From Litchfieldia stipae (GTDB lineage Bacteria; Bacillota; Bacilli; Bacillales; Bacillaceae_L), in the NCBI RefSeq assembly GCF_014837155.1, contig NZ_JACYHA010000009.1, forward strand, positions 1-64,000: a DNA stretch of 64,000 nucleotides, in the 5' to 3' direction. Below, piece by piece: positions 17,431-27,112 of this stretch. The notes under the pieces were generated by a model. That model did no database searches, was not told where the DNA came from, and saw only the letters and a list, made by a program, of their open reading frames with translations. The position numbers were made by a program, and so were the translations under genes. The stretch's first letter is position 1. Every line of letters starts with the position of its first letter.

Positions 17431-17458
17431 ATTATATTATCCACTTAAAGACGTTCAA
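17431..17458 (-). promoter_or_regulatory. Likely cshA promoter
   Basis: Minus-strand TTGAAC (17453-17458), 16 bases, TATAAT (17431-17436). A second, weaker possibility is TTGCAA (17394-17399) with TAAGAT (17371-17376) at 17 bases. Confidence 0.6.
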
Positions 17459-17479
17459 TTATGTATAACTTTTTTCACA

Positions 17480-17509
17480 ACAAAACACTCCAACGCTTCC
17501 TGGAGTGTT
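17480..17509 (-). terminator. Terminator after murF
   Basis: Minus-strand AACACTCCA...TGGAGTGTT stem followed by TTG; the T tract is short. Confidence 0.7.
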
Positions 17510-17515
17510 CCATTC

Positions 17516-18895
17516 CTAACTTAAGGCCTCAACCACTTCTTCAAGCTTCATTCCACGAGATCCTTTGACCAACACAACATCTCCGCTACCTACTACTTGT
17601 TTCAATTGTTCTATTAATGCTGTTTTATCCTCATAAGAAAATACTTTTCCCTCTGGAAAGATTTCCCTTGCACCAAGTGCAATGTTTTGAGCAAGTGATC
17701 CATACGTAAAAACGTAATCAAGGTTATTCGGTTGTAAGTTTTTACCAACTTCGTAATGGAAACTGATTTCATTTTCTCCCAGCTCTAACATGTCACCAAG
17801 CACGACAATTTTCTGTTTGAAGCCTTTCATATCCTCCAATAAACCAACAGCAGCTTTCATTGAAGTTGGACTTGCATTGTAGGCGTCATTTATAATCTGA
17901 ACTCCATTTTCCCCTTGAATTAACTCAGTTCGCATTCCTGTAAGTGTCAAAGTCTTCAAGCCTTCTATGATTTTTTCACTTGGAACTTCAAAAAAGTCCG
18001 CGATCGCTATAGCTGCTAAAGCATTATTTACATTATGCTTCCCTAAAACTGGAATATAGTAGCTAGGCTCTTTTTTTCCATTTACTGCAAAATACGTACC
18101 TTCGTTCTTTTGCTCAACCGAACTTGAGTAATAATCACACGTATTTATTTGTCCAAATGTTACCTTCTTATAAGACATACTTTGTACCCTTGTTTCAAGT
18201 AGTGGTTCTTCACCGTGGTATATGAGAAGCCCATTTGGAGATAGACCGGTTGTGATTTCTAATTTAGCGTCCGCGATTCCATCTCTTGACCCTAGATCAA
18301 GCAGATGTGATTCACCGATATTGGTGATAATCGCTGCATCAGGATGAGCAATTTGTGAAAGAAGCTCAATTTCACCCTTACCACTCATCCCCATTTCTAA
18401 TACAGCTATTTCTGTATCGTTTTGAAGTCTCAGAATCGTTAGTGGTAGGCCAATATGATTATTTAAATTCCCTTCAGTTTTCTGAACTTTATAAGTTGTT
18501 GAAAGGACAGAAGTGACCATGTCTTTTGTTGTCGTCTTTCCATTACTACCAGTAATCCCAACCACTTTGACGGAAAGCTGAGCAAGGTAGTTTTTTGCTA
18601 GCTTCTGTAGAGCACTTAATGTTTCTTCTACAATAATCAAAGGAATTCCTGCTGGTGGATTCGGTTGGTCTTTTTGCCAAAACGAAGCGACAGCACCTTG
18701 TTTAATTGCATTCTCCACAAATTTATGTCCATTAAAATTCTCGCCGATTATTGGAACAAATAAATTACCTTGTTTAATAGTTCTCGTATCTATGGATACA
18801 CCAACTACTTCAATTTGATTGAATGCTTTTTCTAACCCATTACCATCCACCATGTTACTGATCTCAAGCAAACTCTTTTTAATCAATCCTGCCAC
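17516..18895 (-). CDS. murF: UDP-MurNAc-tripeptide D-Ala-D-Ala ligase
   Basis: Adds D-Ala-D-Ala to the UDP-MurNAc tripeptide, the last cytoplasmic step of the peptidoglycan stem. 459 residues. The ATP-binding P loop is GITGSNGKTTTKD near residue 116. Mur-ligase signatures include NLNNHIGLPLT, EMGMSGKGEI and NDAYNASPTSM. It lies 66 bases after ddl, whose product it uses, and the pair is probably one operon. Confidence 0.96.
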   Translation of the reverse strand: MAGLIKKSLLEISNMVDGNGLEKAFNQIEVVGVSIDTRTIKQGNLFVPIIGENFNGHKFVENAIKQGAVASFWQKDQPNPPAGIPLIIVEETLSALQKLAKNYLAQLSVKVVGITGSNGKTTTKDMVTSVLSTTYKVQKTEGNLNNHIGLPLTILRLQNDTEIAVLEMGMSGKGEIELLSQIAHPDAAIITNIGESHLLDLGSRDGIADAKLEITTGLSPNGLLIYHGEEPLLETRVQSMSYKKVTFGQINTCDYYSSSVEQKNEGTYFAVNGKKEPSYYIPVLGKHNVNNALAAIAIADFFEVPSEKIIEGLKTLTLTGMRTELIQGENGVQIINDAYNASPTSMKAAVGLLEDMKGFKQKIVVLGDMLELGENEISFHYEVGKNLQPNNLDYVFTYGSLAQNIALGAREIFPEGKVFSYEDKTALIEQLKQVVGSGDVVLVKGSRGMKLEEVVEALS

Positions 18896-18928
18896 TCCCT
18901 TTTATCGACTAAAGTATATGTAAAGAAG

Positions 18929-18955
18929 GCTGACTCTTTTATTGAGTCAACCTCT
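18929..18955 (-). terminator. Weak hairpin between ddl and murF
   Basis: Minus-strand TTGACTC-AATAAAA-GAGTCAG with only a loose T-rich tail (CCTTCTTT). It may lower murF expression relative to ddl rather than end transcription. Confidence 0.35.
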
Positions 18956-18961
18956 CCAAGC

Positions 18962-20050
18962 TTAAAACGTGTGCTTGATCTTTTGTTTTTCTTGATGTCG
19001 TTCGATCGCAAGGCTGACAAGCTTCTCAATCAATTCAGGATATGATACTCCTGCTTCCTGCCATAATAATGGAAACATGCTAAATGGAGTAAATCCTGGC
19101 ATTGTATTGACTTCATTCATAATCACTTCACCATTTTCCGTTAAGAAGAAGTCCGCTCTTACAAGTCCGGAACAGTCTAGTGCCTTGAATGATTTAATTG
19201 CCACTTCTTTAATCTTATTATATTCATCTTCAGTAATGTCAGCAGGTATGATTAACCCTGTGTCACCATCTTCGTATTTCGCTTTATAATCATAGAAGTC
19301 TTTCTTCGGTTTGATTTCTCCAACGACTGAGCATGTTGGTTCATCATTACCTAACACTCCGATTTCAATTTCTCTTCCTACAATTCCTTCTTCAACAATG
19401 ACTTTACGATCATAAGTAAATGCTTCATAAAAAGCAGCTTCTAAACTCGCACGGTCTTTACATTTACTAATCCCTACACTTGAACCTAAATTCGCCGGTT
19501 TCACAAAGCAAGGATAACCTAGATCTGCTTCAACCTTTTCATAAATATCTTCCTTCGCCTTCTCCCACTCGCTTCGGATATAAGAAACATAACGAGCCTG
19601 TGCGATTCCTGCTTGTGCAAAGATATTTTTCATAATAACTTTATCCATTCCAGCTGCAGAAGCAAGAACCCCATTCCCTACATAAGGAATATTCATTAAT
19701 TCTAATAAACCTTGTACTGTTCCGTCTTCACCATTTGGTCCGTGAAGCAATGGAAATATAACATCAATAGCATCATTCGTTTGTTCATTTGAAGCTGTTG
19801 GGAAAATCTCATGATTAAGTGCCACAGGAGAAACAACATTTCCAGTTTCTTGTAACTTTAAAGTTTCAACCTCTTCAACAGGCCCTTCTAACTGATTTCC
19901 ACGTTTCCATTCGCCATTTTCAGATATATAAATAGGATGAATTTCGAATTTTGATAAGTCTAACGCTTTGATAACTGCTCTTGCCGTTTGTAAAGATACC
20001 TTATGCTCAGCAGATTTCCCACCATATAATAAACCTAATTTGATTTTCAT
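18962..20050 (-). CDS. ddl: D-alanine-D-alanine ligase
   Basis: ATP-grasp enzyme joining two D-Ala. 362 residues from the ATG at 20050 ([13 protein letters not shown]), six bases behind AGGGGG. The open frame continues upstream without a better site. Signatures: [14 protein letters not shown] (about 95), [15 protein letters not shown] (about 181) and [20 protein letters not shown] near 310. The Tyr-containing family of D-Ala-D-Ala ligases is likely, but specificity was not analysed. Confidence 0.95.
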   Translation of the reverse strand: MKIKLGLLYGGKSAEHKVSLQTARAVIKALDLSKFEIHPIYISENGEWKRGNQLEGPVEEVETLKLQETGNVVSPVALNHEIFPTASNEQTNDAIDVIFPLLHGPNGEDGTVQGLLELMNIPYVGNGVLASAAGMDKVIMKNIFAQAGIAQARYVSYIRSEWEKAKEDIYEKVEADLGYPCFVKPANLGSSVGISKCKDRASLEAAFYEAFTYDRKVIVEEGIVGREIEIGVLGNDEPTCSVVGEIKPKKDFYDYKAKYEDGDTGLIIPADITEDEYNKIKEVAIKSFKALDCSGLVRADFFLTENGEVIMNEVNTMPGFTPFSMFPLLWQEAGVSYPELIEKLVSLAIERHQEKQKIKHTF

Positions 20051-20230
20051 CATGGTCCCCCTAACACTTCTTCTCACTTTTATTTTACCATCAATGAAGC
20101 TTATTTAAATAGAACGATTCACAAAAAAACTGTACGACTCGATTGTTCACATTATATGTAATCACAAAATAAATGGGCATGGCAAATACAGATTTATTCG
20201 GATAAAAACTTAGCATATTCGAATTACATG

Positions 20231-20650
20231 CTATTTACTACTGTCCTTTTTCCTATTTCTGCTCGTCACCATACCCTCCCACTCATATAATCCGCCCTTC
20301 AAGTGCGATAATGACGATAGTTTATGGTTCTTTTTTATTAGTCGGGCAGCGTTTTTACTTCTTATTCCTGTTTGACAATACAGAATAACCTCTTTATCTT
20401 CAGGGATCTGTTCATTTTTCTTCTTTAATTTCGAAACAGGTATATTAATAGCACCAGGTAGATGCTTAGATTTATATTCATACGGCTGCCTAACATCAAT
20501 TAGCACAACATCCTTCGGTTTCTTCAATTTCTCCCTGATTTCTTGTTCACTCAATTGATTCAACCCTTTAACCGGCTTAAACCTGTCATAAATAATATAG
20601 AGCAGAACAGAAACAAGGATAATATTAATCACTGTTTGCAAGCTTACCAC
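20231..20650 (-). CDS. Membrane-anchored rhodanese-domain protein
   Basis: 139 residues: an N-terminal membrane helix (about 4-22, MVSLQTVINIILVSVLLYIIY) and a single rhodanese domain with DVRQPYEYKSKHLPGAINIP and active-site loop CQTGIRSKN (Cys about 102). Similar small sulfurtransferases in Bacillus include YqhL and YtwF. The substrate is unknown. Faces the vanZ-like gene divergently. Confidence 0.85.
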   Translation of the reverse strand: MVSLQTVINIILVSVLLYIIYDRFKPVKGLNQLSEQEIREKLKKPKDVVLIDVRQPYEYKSKHLPGAINIPVSKLKKKNEQIPEDKEVILYCQTGIRSKNAARLIKKNHKLSSLSHLKGGLYEWEGMVTSRNRKKDSSK

Positions 20651-20960
20651 CTCTTTCCAACTGAATTATTCCCCTTAAATATTTCCCGACAAATATTTAG
20701 ATAATTAAGAAAAATATTTTTTGTAATTATACACCTTTTATAATGCGCATCCTCAAAGTAGTGAGAATGCTAACAAAACAATTGAAACTCCGTTTACAGC
20801 TAGTATAATTAATGAAAGAGTATTTCAAATAGCTCCTATCATGTCAAATCTCCCATTAATTATTACTATTGTATAGTATTTTTTTACTTGTGAAAATGAA
20901 ACTATTGTTGAATTACTGAATAAGTGTGTAAGATTTATTTTAGATAGGTGGCTAGTATAA
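20651..20960. other. Divergent intergenic region, rhodanese/vanZ
   Basis: 310 AT-rich bases. The only clear signal is a plus-strand promoter-like TTGAAA (20782-20787), 16 bases, TATAAT (20804-20809), about 150 bases before the vanZ-like start. No open frame, repeat or RNA motif was recognised. Confidence 0.4.
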
Positions 20961-21395
20961 ATGAATGATAGATATATAAAAAGGATCGCAAGAGGAATTT
21001 TGTTCACCTATTTGCTAATATTAATCTATTGGATGTTTCTAGGTTTTTCAAGATCTCAATCAGAGTTCTACTCTTATAATCTAGTTCCTTTTTCAACTCT
21101 CAAGAATTACTTTTTCTATTTCTCTCATTATCCTTTTATGATTTGGGCTATTAATATCATTGGAAATGTTGCTGTATTTGCTCCGTTCGGGTTATTAATT
21201 CCTATAGCATACAAGAAATTTATGCATCTCGGCTCCTTCCTTACTTTATTCATCCTTGGAATCACCACTTTGGAATTACTGCAATTCGTAACTAGAATGG
21301 GTAGTTTAGATGTGGATGATATCATTTTAAATACAGTCGGGGCACTTATTGGTTTTATAGTTATAAAGGTATTCCTTAGATTCAGAGCATATTAA
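20961..21395 (+). CDS. VanZ-like membrane protein
   Basis: 144 residues with four hydrophobic helices. The VanZ signatures are IIGNVAVFAPFGLLIPI (about 68-84), LELLQF and GSLDVDDIILNTVGALIGF near the C terminus. VanZ of enterococci gives low-level teicoplanin resistance; the role of chromosomal homologues is unclear. AGGTGG lies about nine bases before the ATG. Stands alone, ending convergently against the aap operon. Confidence 0.85.
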   Translation: MNDRYIKRIARGILFTYLLILIYWMFLGFSRSQSEFYSYNLVPFSTLKNYFFYFSHYPFMIWAINIIGNVAVFAPFGLLIPIAYKKFMHLGSFLTLFILGITTLELLQFVTRMGSLDVDDIILNTVGALIGFIVIKVFLRFRAY

Positions 21396-21420
21396 AAAGA
21401 GTCCACTGCGGACTCTTTTT
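21394..21420. terminator. Bidirectional terminator, vanZ-like / aapP
   Basis: AAAAAGAGTCC-ACTGC-GGACTCTTTTT; perfect 11-bp stem with T runs on both strands. Confidence 0.92.
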
Positions 21421-22200
21421 CTATAATATTTGAGATAGAAAAGCTTTTGTTCTTTCATGCTGTGGATTATCAAACAATTCTTCCGGGGTTCCTACTTCGA
21501 CAATTTCACCGAAATCAAATAGGATGATTCGGTCTGCTACTTGACGAGCAAATCCCATTTCATGCGTTACGACAAGCATTGTCATTCCAGATTCCGCTAG
21601 CGTCTTCATCACATCCAAAACCTCTTTTACCATTTCTGGGTCAAGGGCTGATGTCGGCTCATCAAACAGCATGATTTTCGGCTGCATCGCCAGTGCCCGA
21701 GCAATTGCTACACGTTGTTGCTGTCCACCAGAAAGCTGACCTGGATATTTGTTTGCTTGCTCTGGTATCCCAACGCGGTCAAGAAGCTCTTTTGCAATTT
21801 GCTCCGCCTTATTCTTTTTCCACTTTCTCACCCAAATTGGCGCTAAGGAAATATTCTTCAAAATGGTCATATGCGGAAATAGGTTAAATGATTGGAATAC
21901 CATTCCTGTTTCTTTGCGAATTTCCTCTATGTTTTTAATATCATTCGTTAAATCTATTCCATCGATATTAATTGTTCCCTCTTGAAACTCCTCTAACGCA
22001 TTCAAGGTGCGGATAAATGTTGATTTCCCTGATCCTGAAGGACCAAGAATAACAACTACCTCCCCCTGCTTAACCGTGACATCTACATTTTTTAATACAT
22101 GGTGATCACCGAACCATTTATTTAGCCCTTTAACTGTAACGATATCTTCTCTTTCTTCAAGTGGAGTTGTTAATTTTTCGACTGCGAATACACTCTCCAT
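21421..22200 (-). CDS. aapP: Amino-acid ABC transporter ATPase (AapP-like)
   Basis: 259-residue ATPase of a polar amino-acid importer. Walker [10 protein letters not shown] (about 53), signature LSGGQQQR (about 156), Walker [13 protein letters not shown], and the switch His in VVTHEMGFA. Last gene of a four-gene operon in the order binding protein, permease Q, permease M, ATPase, like Rhizobium aapJQMP. GGAGAG precedes the ATG by seven bases. Confidence 0.92.
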   Translation of the reverse strand: MESVFAVEKLTTPLEEREDIVTVKGLNKWFGDHHVLKNVDVTVKQGEVVVILGPSGSGKSTFIRTLNALEEFQEGTINIDGIDLTNDIKNIEEIRKETGMVFQSFNLFPHMTILKNISLAPIWVRKWKKNKAEQIAKELLDRVGIPEQANKYPGQLSGGQQQRVAIARALAMQPKIMLFDEPTSALDPEMVKEVLDVMKTLAESGMTMLVVTHEMGFARQVADRIILFDFGEIVEVGTPEELFDNPQHERTKAFLSQIL

Positions 22201-22218
22201 GAATCATCTCTCCCTTTC

Positions 22219-23430
22219 CTATCGTTTACCTAACCCTAATGAGACCTCTAGTCGCTTACTTACATGGGACATTAAATAACAGAAGATAAAATAGATCACC
22301 GCAATAAATAACAACACTTCCATTTGTTTACCTAAAAATTCCGGATTTGCAATTAACTTTTTTCCCATCCCTAGCAAATCAGTTAAACCTACAATTGCAA
22401 CTAACGAAGTATCTTTGAATATCCCGATGAATTGACCTACCATCGCAGGAATGACAGCTCTTAATGCTTGTGGAAGAATGATTAACCCCATCATTTTCGG
22501 TTGACTTAGCCCCAAAGCTTGAGCAGCCTCAAACTGCCCCCGCGGTAGTGATTGCAAACCACCCCTGATGTTTTCCGCTAAATACGCGGCACTAAACAAC
22601 GTAAACCCAGTCATTGCTCGAACAACATTATCTATAGTGATTCCATCTCCCAAAAACAACGGAAGCATTAATTGCATGACGAATAAAACAGTAATCAATG
22701 GAATGCCTCGAATGAACTCAATATAAATAATGCAAAACCATTTAACGATAGGAAGCTTACTTCTTCTCCCTAAAGCGAGTAATACACCAATCGGAAAGGA
22801 AAGAACAATTGATACACTAGCAATTAATAACGTTAATAAGAAGCCACCCCATAAACCCGTTCTAACAGGAGGGAGTACACCAAATCCATTCAAAATAGTT
22901 ATGACAATCGGAATATACAAGATCCATAATACGAAAATTCCTATTTTCACTTTCGGCAACTTATGACCAATGAAGAAGGCTCCTAGCATCAATACTATAT
23001 TCATAGCCAGTAATAATCTTGTGTTCATAGTTACAAAAGGAACGATAGCCATAATCAGCATCAAAACACCAATTGTCATCGCAACATGACCAATCGACCC
23101 TTTCCAAATCCCCCATGAAAATCCTAAAAGGACTGAAAGTAATGTTAAACCTACCCATATCCGCCAGATTTCTTCAATTGGGAATTGTCCTACAAGTAAT
23201 AATCGAAAGTTAACTGAAATAACTGCCCAATCAGCAGAAACAATAAATCCTACCGTTTTATACCCAATTGTCCCGATTACAACAGAAGCAACAATGGTTA
23301 ATAGCGAGTTAATCCAACTACTAAATAAATTCGCTTGAATCCAGCCTACAACTCCTAAGGATGAGCGAGGTGGTTTCTTCGCAACTGTTTCACTACTTCT
23401 ATTCACTTCAAGCTGTTGTTCCAATACCAC
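22219..23430 (-). CDS. aapM: Amino-acid ABC transporter permease (AapM-like)
   Basis: 403-residue permease with about eight membrane helices. The inner-membrane component signature EAAQALGLSQPKMMGLIILPQALRAVIP lies around 300-327 and couples to the ATPase. Length and the long N-terminal membrane part match AapM/BztC rather than the short HisM type. Four bases separate it from aapQ. Confidence 0.92.
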   Translation of the reverse strand: MVLEQQLEVNRSSETVAKKPPRSSLGVVGWIQANLFSSWINSLLTIVASVVIGTIGYKTVGFIVSADWAVISVNFRLLLVGQFPIEEIWRIWVGLTLLSVLLGFSWGIWKGSIGHVAMTIGVLMLIMAIVPFVTMNTRLLLAMNIVLMLGAFFIGHKLPKVKIGIFVLWILYIPIVITILNGFGVLPPVRTGLWGGFLLTLLIASVSIVLSFPIGVLLALGRRSKLPIVKWFCIIYIEFIRGIPLITVLFVMQLMLPLFLGDGITIDNVVRAMTGFTLFSAAYLAENIRGGLQSLPRGQFEAAQALGLSQPKMMGLIILPQALRAVIPAMVGQFIGIFKDTSLVAIVGLTDLLGMGKKLIANPEFLGKQMEVLLFIAVIYFIFCYLMSHVSKRLEVSLGLGKR

Positions 23431-23434
23431 TCAC

Positions 23435-24610
23435 CTACCTTTCAACTAATTGGAATTTTTTGTTAAAGAAGTTCATAAATAAGGATGTTAATAAACTAAA
23501 TGTTAAATAGACTAGAATCATAATTAAGATCGCTTCCACTGCACGCCCCGTCTGATTCATGATTGTCCCACCGATACTCACAATATCCTGATAGCCTACC
23601 GCTACTGCTAAACTTGAGTTCTTAGTTAAATTTAAGTACTGACTAGTCAGGGGTGGGATGATGATACGGATAGCTTGTGGAAAAATAACCAACCTTAGGG
23701 AGGTCGAGTTCTTAAAACCTAGCGCTTTCGCTGCCTCTACTTGCCCCTTTGGAACTCCCATAATACCCGCACGCACAATTTCCGCAATAAAGGTTGAAGT
23801 ATAAATAACAAGTGCAACTAAGATAGAAGCAAACGTTTCAGATATAATTAATCCACCAACATATCCTTTCCCAACAATCGTTGGTGTAGTGATCGAAATG
23901 GGCCCTGTTCCTGTAATCGCAAAGGCCACTAAAAAGACCACTAACAGACCAACTATCGAAGAAATAACTGGATATTTTCTTTTTCCAGTTTCAACTTCTT
24001 TTTTCATTAATAGCTTATAAAGGACAATTGCTAATACAATTCCAGCTAGAATAAAAATCCCCCAAACGAGTGAACTTCCATGCGTTTCAAACCAAGGAAC
24101 TGCTGTTCCACGGTTAGAGAAATAAATAGGGCCAACCTTCAATACTTCTTCAATTCTTGGAAGTGTTAAAAATACTGCAAAATACCAAATGAAAATTTGA
24201 ACAAGTAAAGGTGTATTTCGAAATACCTCGATATACACAGTTGCAAGCTTACTAACGAGCCAGTTATTTGATAGTCTAGCAATTCCTACAAATATCCCAA
24301 TGATTGTTGCAAAAATAACCCCAAAAAACGCTACACGAAATGTGTTCAACAAACCTACTAAGAATGCTTTTCCATACGTGTCTGTGGGTGAATACTCAAT
24401 CAACGTTTCAGAGATTGGAAAGGATGCCGTATTTTTCAAGAAATTAAATCCAAATTTCATCCCCATTTGGTTTAAACCTGCAATGGCATTCGTAACAAAG
24501 TAGTAACCAGCTATAAATACGATTACCGCAAATAAGATTTGGAGAATGATAGGGATAACTTTTTTATTTCGCCAAAAAGGAGTTGTAACAGTAGAAGTGT
24601 TTTTAGGCAT
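23435..24610 (-). CDS. aapQ: Amino-acid ABC transporter permease (AapQ-like)
   Basis: 391-residue permease, partner of AapM. The EAA motif is EAAKALGFKNSTSLRLVIFPQAIRIIIPP near residue 295. About eight helices, with a conserved EVFRNTPLLVQ. A hairpin with T run (24632-24672) lies between the binding-protein gene and this one. Confidence 0.92.
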   Translation of the reverse strand: MPKNTSTVTTPFWRNKKVIPIILQILFAVIVFIAGYYFVTNAIAGLNQMGMKFGFNFLKNTASFPISETLIEYSPTDTYGKAFLVGLLNTFRVAFFGVIFATIIGIFVGIARLSNNWLVSKLATVYIEVFRNTPLLVQIFIWYFAVFLTLPRIEEVLKVGPIYFSNRGTAVPWFETHGSSLVWGIFILAGIVLAIVLYKLLMKKEVETGKRKYPVISSIVGLLVVFLVAFAITGTGPISITTPTIVGKGYVGGLIISETFASILVALVIYTSTFIAEIVRAGIMGVPKGQVEAAKALGFKNSTSLRLVIFPQAIRIIIPPLTSQYLNLTKNSSLAVAVGYQDIVSIGGTIMNQTGRAVEAILIMILVYLTFSLLTSLFMNFFNKKFQLVER

Positions 24611-24631
24611 TTATGCAGACCACCTTTCAAG

Positions 24632-24672
24632 TAAAAATAGACCTGCCATAGAGATAGCTCAAACAGCAGGCC
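24632..24672 (-). terminator. Possible attenuating hairpin between aapJ and aapQ
   Basis: Minus-strand GGCCTGC (24666-24672) pairs with GCAGGTC (24640-24646) across a 19-base loop, followed by TATTTTT. A partial terminator here would give more binding protein than permease, as is common in such operons. Confidence 0.5.
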
Positions 24673-24702
24673 TTTGTAAACTGTTACAGAAAACGACTAA
24701 TC

Positions 24703-25788
24703 TTAACGGAATGGCATTGAATATAAAATCCCACCATCTGTATATAGAGCATTTAATCCACGGTCTAACTTAAATACCGAACCTTCACCTAGGTTGCGAT
24801 CATAAATTTCTCCGTAATTTCCTACTTGCTTAATGATTTGATATCCAAAATCAGCTGGTAAACCTAGTTGTTCTCCTAAGTTCCCTTCAGTACCTAATAA
24901 ACGCTTAATTTCAGGATTATCACTATCTAGGAATTCATCTACGTTTTGAGAAGTAATTCCCCATTCTTCAGCTTGGATGGTTGCGTACGTCATCCATTTA
25001 ACTGCATCATATAACTTGTCATCTCCACCTTTTACAGCTGGTCCAAGTGGTTCTTTTGATAAGTTTTCTTCTAAAATCTTATGTGCAGCCGGGTCTGCCA
25101 TAATTGATTGACGAGATACAAGTCCTGATTTATCCGTTGTCCAAGCATCAATACTTCCAGATTCATACGCAGCTACAACCGCATCAGCATTATCAAACAC
25201 AACTGCTTCATAGTTAACACCTGCAGCACGCATTTGGTCAGCTAGGTTTAACTCAGTTGTAGTACCAGTTTCAACACCGATACGAGCGCCCTCTAAATCT
25301 GCAATACTATCAATCCCACTATCAACAGGCACCATGATTCCTTGCCCATCATAGAAAGTTGGAGGAGCAAAGTTTAACCCTACTTCAGTGTCGCGGTTAG
25401 TTGTAAAAGTTGTGTTACGAACAAGCACGTCAACTTCTCCTGTTTGAACAGCAGTAAAACGTTCTTGAGCTGATAAAGGGCGGAATTCAATCGCCTCAGC
25501 ATCCCCTAAAATACCTGCAGCAAATGCCTTCGCAAAATCAATGTCAAATCCTGTATTCTTTCCATCAGTTCCTACATATCCAAATCCAGGAAGAGTATCA
25601 TTCACACCAGCTACAAGCTTACCTTGTTCCTTAATCGTATCTAGTAATGATCCACTACTAGCTGCTGGTGTATCTCCTGATGTTGAATCACTTGGTGTTT
25701 CAGTACCAGCCTCATCACTAGAGCATCCTGCTAACACAATAATCGCTACCATAAAAATACTCAAAAATAACTTTAATGATTTTCCCAT
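24703..25788 (-). CDS. aapJ: Amino-acid ABC transporter binding lipoprotein (AapJ-like)
   Basis: 361-residue extracellular binding protein with lipobox VLAGC (Cys about 21). The family-3 solute-binding core includes GKLVAGVNDTLPGFG, NTGFDIDFAKAFAAG and RFTAVQTGEVDVLVRN. AapJ/BztA proteins bind many L-amino acids, so a general L-amino-acid importer is likely, but specificity cannot be read from sequence. First gene of the operon, with its own promoter near 25986 and a leader hairpin. Confidence 0.92.
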   Translation of the reverse strand: MGKSLKLFLSIFMVAIIVLAGCSSDEAGTETPSDSTSGDTPAASSGSLLDTIKEQGKLVAGVNDTLPGFGYVGTDGKNTGFDIDFAKAFAAGILGDAEAIEFRPLSAQERFTAVQTGEVDVLVRNTTFTTNRDTEVGLNFAPPTFYDGQGIMVPVDSGIDSIADLEGARIGVETGTTTELNLADQMRAAGVNYEAVVFDNADAVVAAYESGSIDAWTTDKSGLVSRQSIMADPAAHKILEENLSKEPLGPAVKGGDDKLYDAVKWMTYATIQAEEWGITSQNVDEFLDSDNPEIKRLLGTEGNLGEQLGLPADFGYQIIKQVGNYGEIYDRNLGEGSVFKLDRGLNALYTDGGILYSMPFR

Positions 25789-25819
25789 TGAATTTCCCCC
25801 TTTTATTTATGTTGTAAAT

Positions 25820-25857
25820 ATCAGTTTTCAAGCATCAGTATCACCTTCAAAACTGAT
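25820..25857 (-). promoter_or_regulatory. Leader hairpin before aapJ
   Basis: Minus-strand ATCAGTTTT.AAG pairs with CTT.AAAACTGAT, placed about 30 bases before the aapJ start. There is no T run after it, so it is not a terminator. It may stabilise the message or bind a regulator. Confidence 0.4.
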
Positions 25858-25958
25858 AGCACTACTAAAGTCACACAAAAAATTCCATAACTCACTAGGA
25901 TTTAACATATTAACTCGATTTTATGTAAGGTAACTTAACGTTGTCTGTTATGTTAATT

Positions 25959-25986
25959 ATTATACAGACTTTTCAGATATATGCAA
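25959..25986 (-). promoter_or_regulatory. Promoter of the aap operon
   Basis: Minus-strand TTGCAT (25981-25986), 16 bases, TATAAT (25959-25964). Predicted leader of about 165 bases. Confidence 0.6.
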
Positions 25987-26327
25987 ATATTTTATTGTTT
26001 AAATATGTAAAAAATTTAAAACTTTTTGTGTCTGACTTTAAAAACTCTTTAAAAATGCTTTCGGAACCCGAAATAACTATCGATTTTTGCATAAATTGAG
26101 GGGTAATCATTGGCTGTCTATATGCAACATAAAAGTTTCTAAGCTCAATAATTGTTATTCAAATATACTGGATCTTTAGCAGATTGCATTCAATAGTTAC
26201 TTATGATGTAACATTTCCTCACTCATTAAATATAAGATAAAAGTCTCATCTCACTTTTCTTTGATATGAGTAAAAAAATGGGAAGTCTCCATACTAAGAG
26301 TAAGATTTCATTAAAGTAGGGATTTGT

Positions 26328-27053
26328 ATGTGGAATGCATTTTTTTGGGGTTGTATAGCTGGTTCTGCCGTTTTTATAGGAGCATTATTCGGGCTTTTTC
26401 TCACAATAAAAAAGAAATGGATCGCAGCTATCATGGCATTCGGTACAGGTGTACTGATTGGCGCAGCTGCTTTTGAGCTCCTTGAAGAATCAATTGAAAA
26501 AGGAGGCTTACTTTCTACTTCAATCGGTTTTTTAATTGGAGCCCTATTATTTACAATTGTAGACCTCGTAATTGCAAAGAAAGGTGGACATGAACGGAAA
26601 CGGTCTGGGGAGAATCCACAAGGACATTCTGGCCTTGCAATTTTTTTCGGGACATTGTTTGATGCGATTCCAGAATCGATTATTATCGGCTTAAGTATTC
26701 TTGAAAGTCACACGGTTAGCTTCCTGTTAGTCGTTGCAATCTTTATCAGTAATTTTCCTGAGGGGTTATCGAGTAGCGTTGGGCTTAAGAAGGATGGGTA
26801 TTCGAAGAAAAAAATCCTTTCCCTTTGGTTTATCGTCCTCATTCTATCTGGTATTAGTTCATTTGCTGGCTACACCCTGTTTCAGGATGCAGCCGCAGTT
26901 ATTGTTGGTGGAATCGGTGCTTTTGCTGCCGGGGGAGTTATCGCCATGGTTTCTTCGACCATGCTACCAGAGGCATTTGAAGAAGGAGGACCCATTGTTG
27001 GATTTATTACGGCTTTAGGGCTGTTAACTTCATTAATTATGAGCTCCATTTAA
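26328..27053 (+). CDS. ZIP-family metal transporter
   Basis: 241 residues, about eight helices. ZIP signatures: GTLFDAIPESIIIGLS (about 105-120, metal-binding D/E/S helix), SNFPEGLSSSVGL (helix V) and MLPEAFEEGG. A His-containing cytoplasmic loop (KKGGHERKR) lies between helices III and IV. It probably carries zinc, iron or manganese; the direction is not predictable. AGTAGGGA precedes the ATG. Single gene. Confidence 0.85.
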   Translation: MWNAFFWGCIAGSAVFIGALFGLFLTIKKKWIAAIMAFGTGVLIGAAAFELLEESIEKGGLLSTSIGFLIGALLFTIVDLVIAKKGGHERKRSGENPQGHSGLAIFFGTLFDAIPESIIIGLSILESHTVSFLLVVAIFISNFPEGLSSSVGLKKDGYSKKKILSLWFIVLILSGISSFAGYTLFQDAAAVIVGGIGAFAAGGVIAMVSSTMLPEAFEEGGPIVGFITALGLLTSLIMSSI

Positions 27054-27096
27054 AAAAGACCGAAGAAAACAGGAATCCCCGTTATTCTTCGGTCTT
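27051..27096 (-). terminator. Terminator after the sugar operon
   Basis: AAGACCGAAGAA (27056-27067) with TTCTTCGGTCTT (27085-27096); the T run follows on the minus strand. The same stem may also stop the convergent ZIP transcript. Confidence 0.85.
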
Positions 27097-27112
27097 AAAT
27101 TAATGGCGCAGA

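Larger units (their letters stand above)
25789..26327. other. Divergent intergenic region, aapJ / ZIP transporter
   Basis: 539 AT-rich bases. The left third contains the aap leader hairpin and promoter. In the rest no open frame, known RNA or repeat was recognised. A small inverted pair TTTCGG-AA-CCCGAAA lies at about 26060-26072. Confidence 0.4.
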
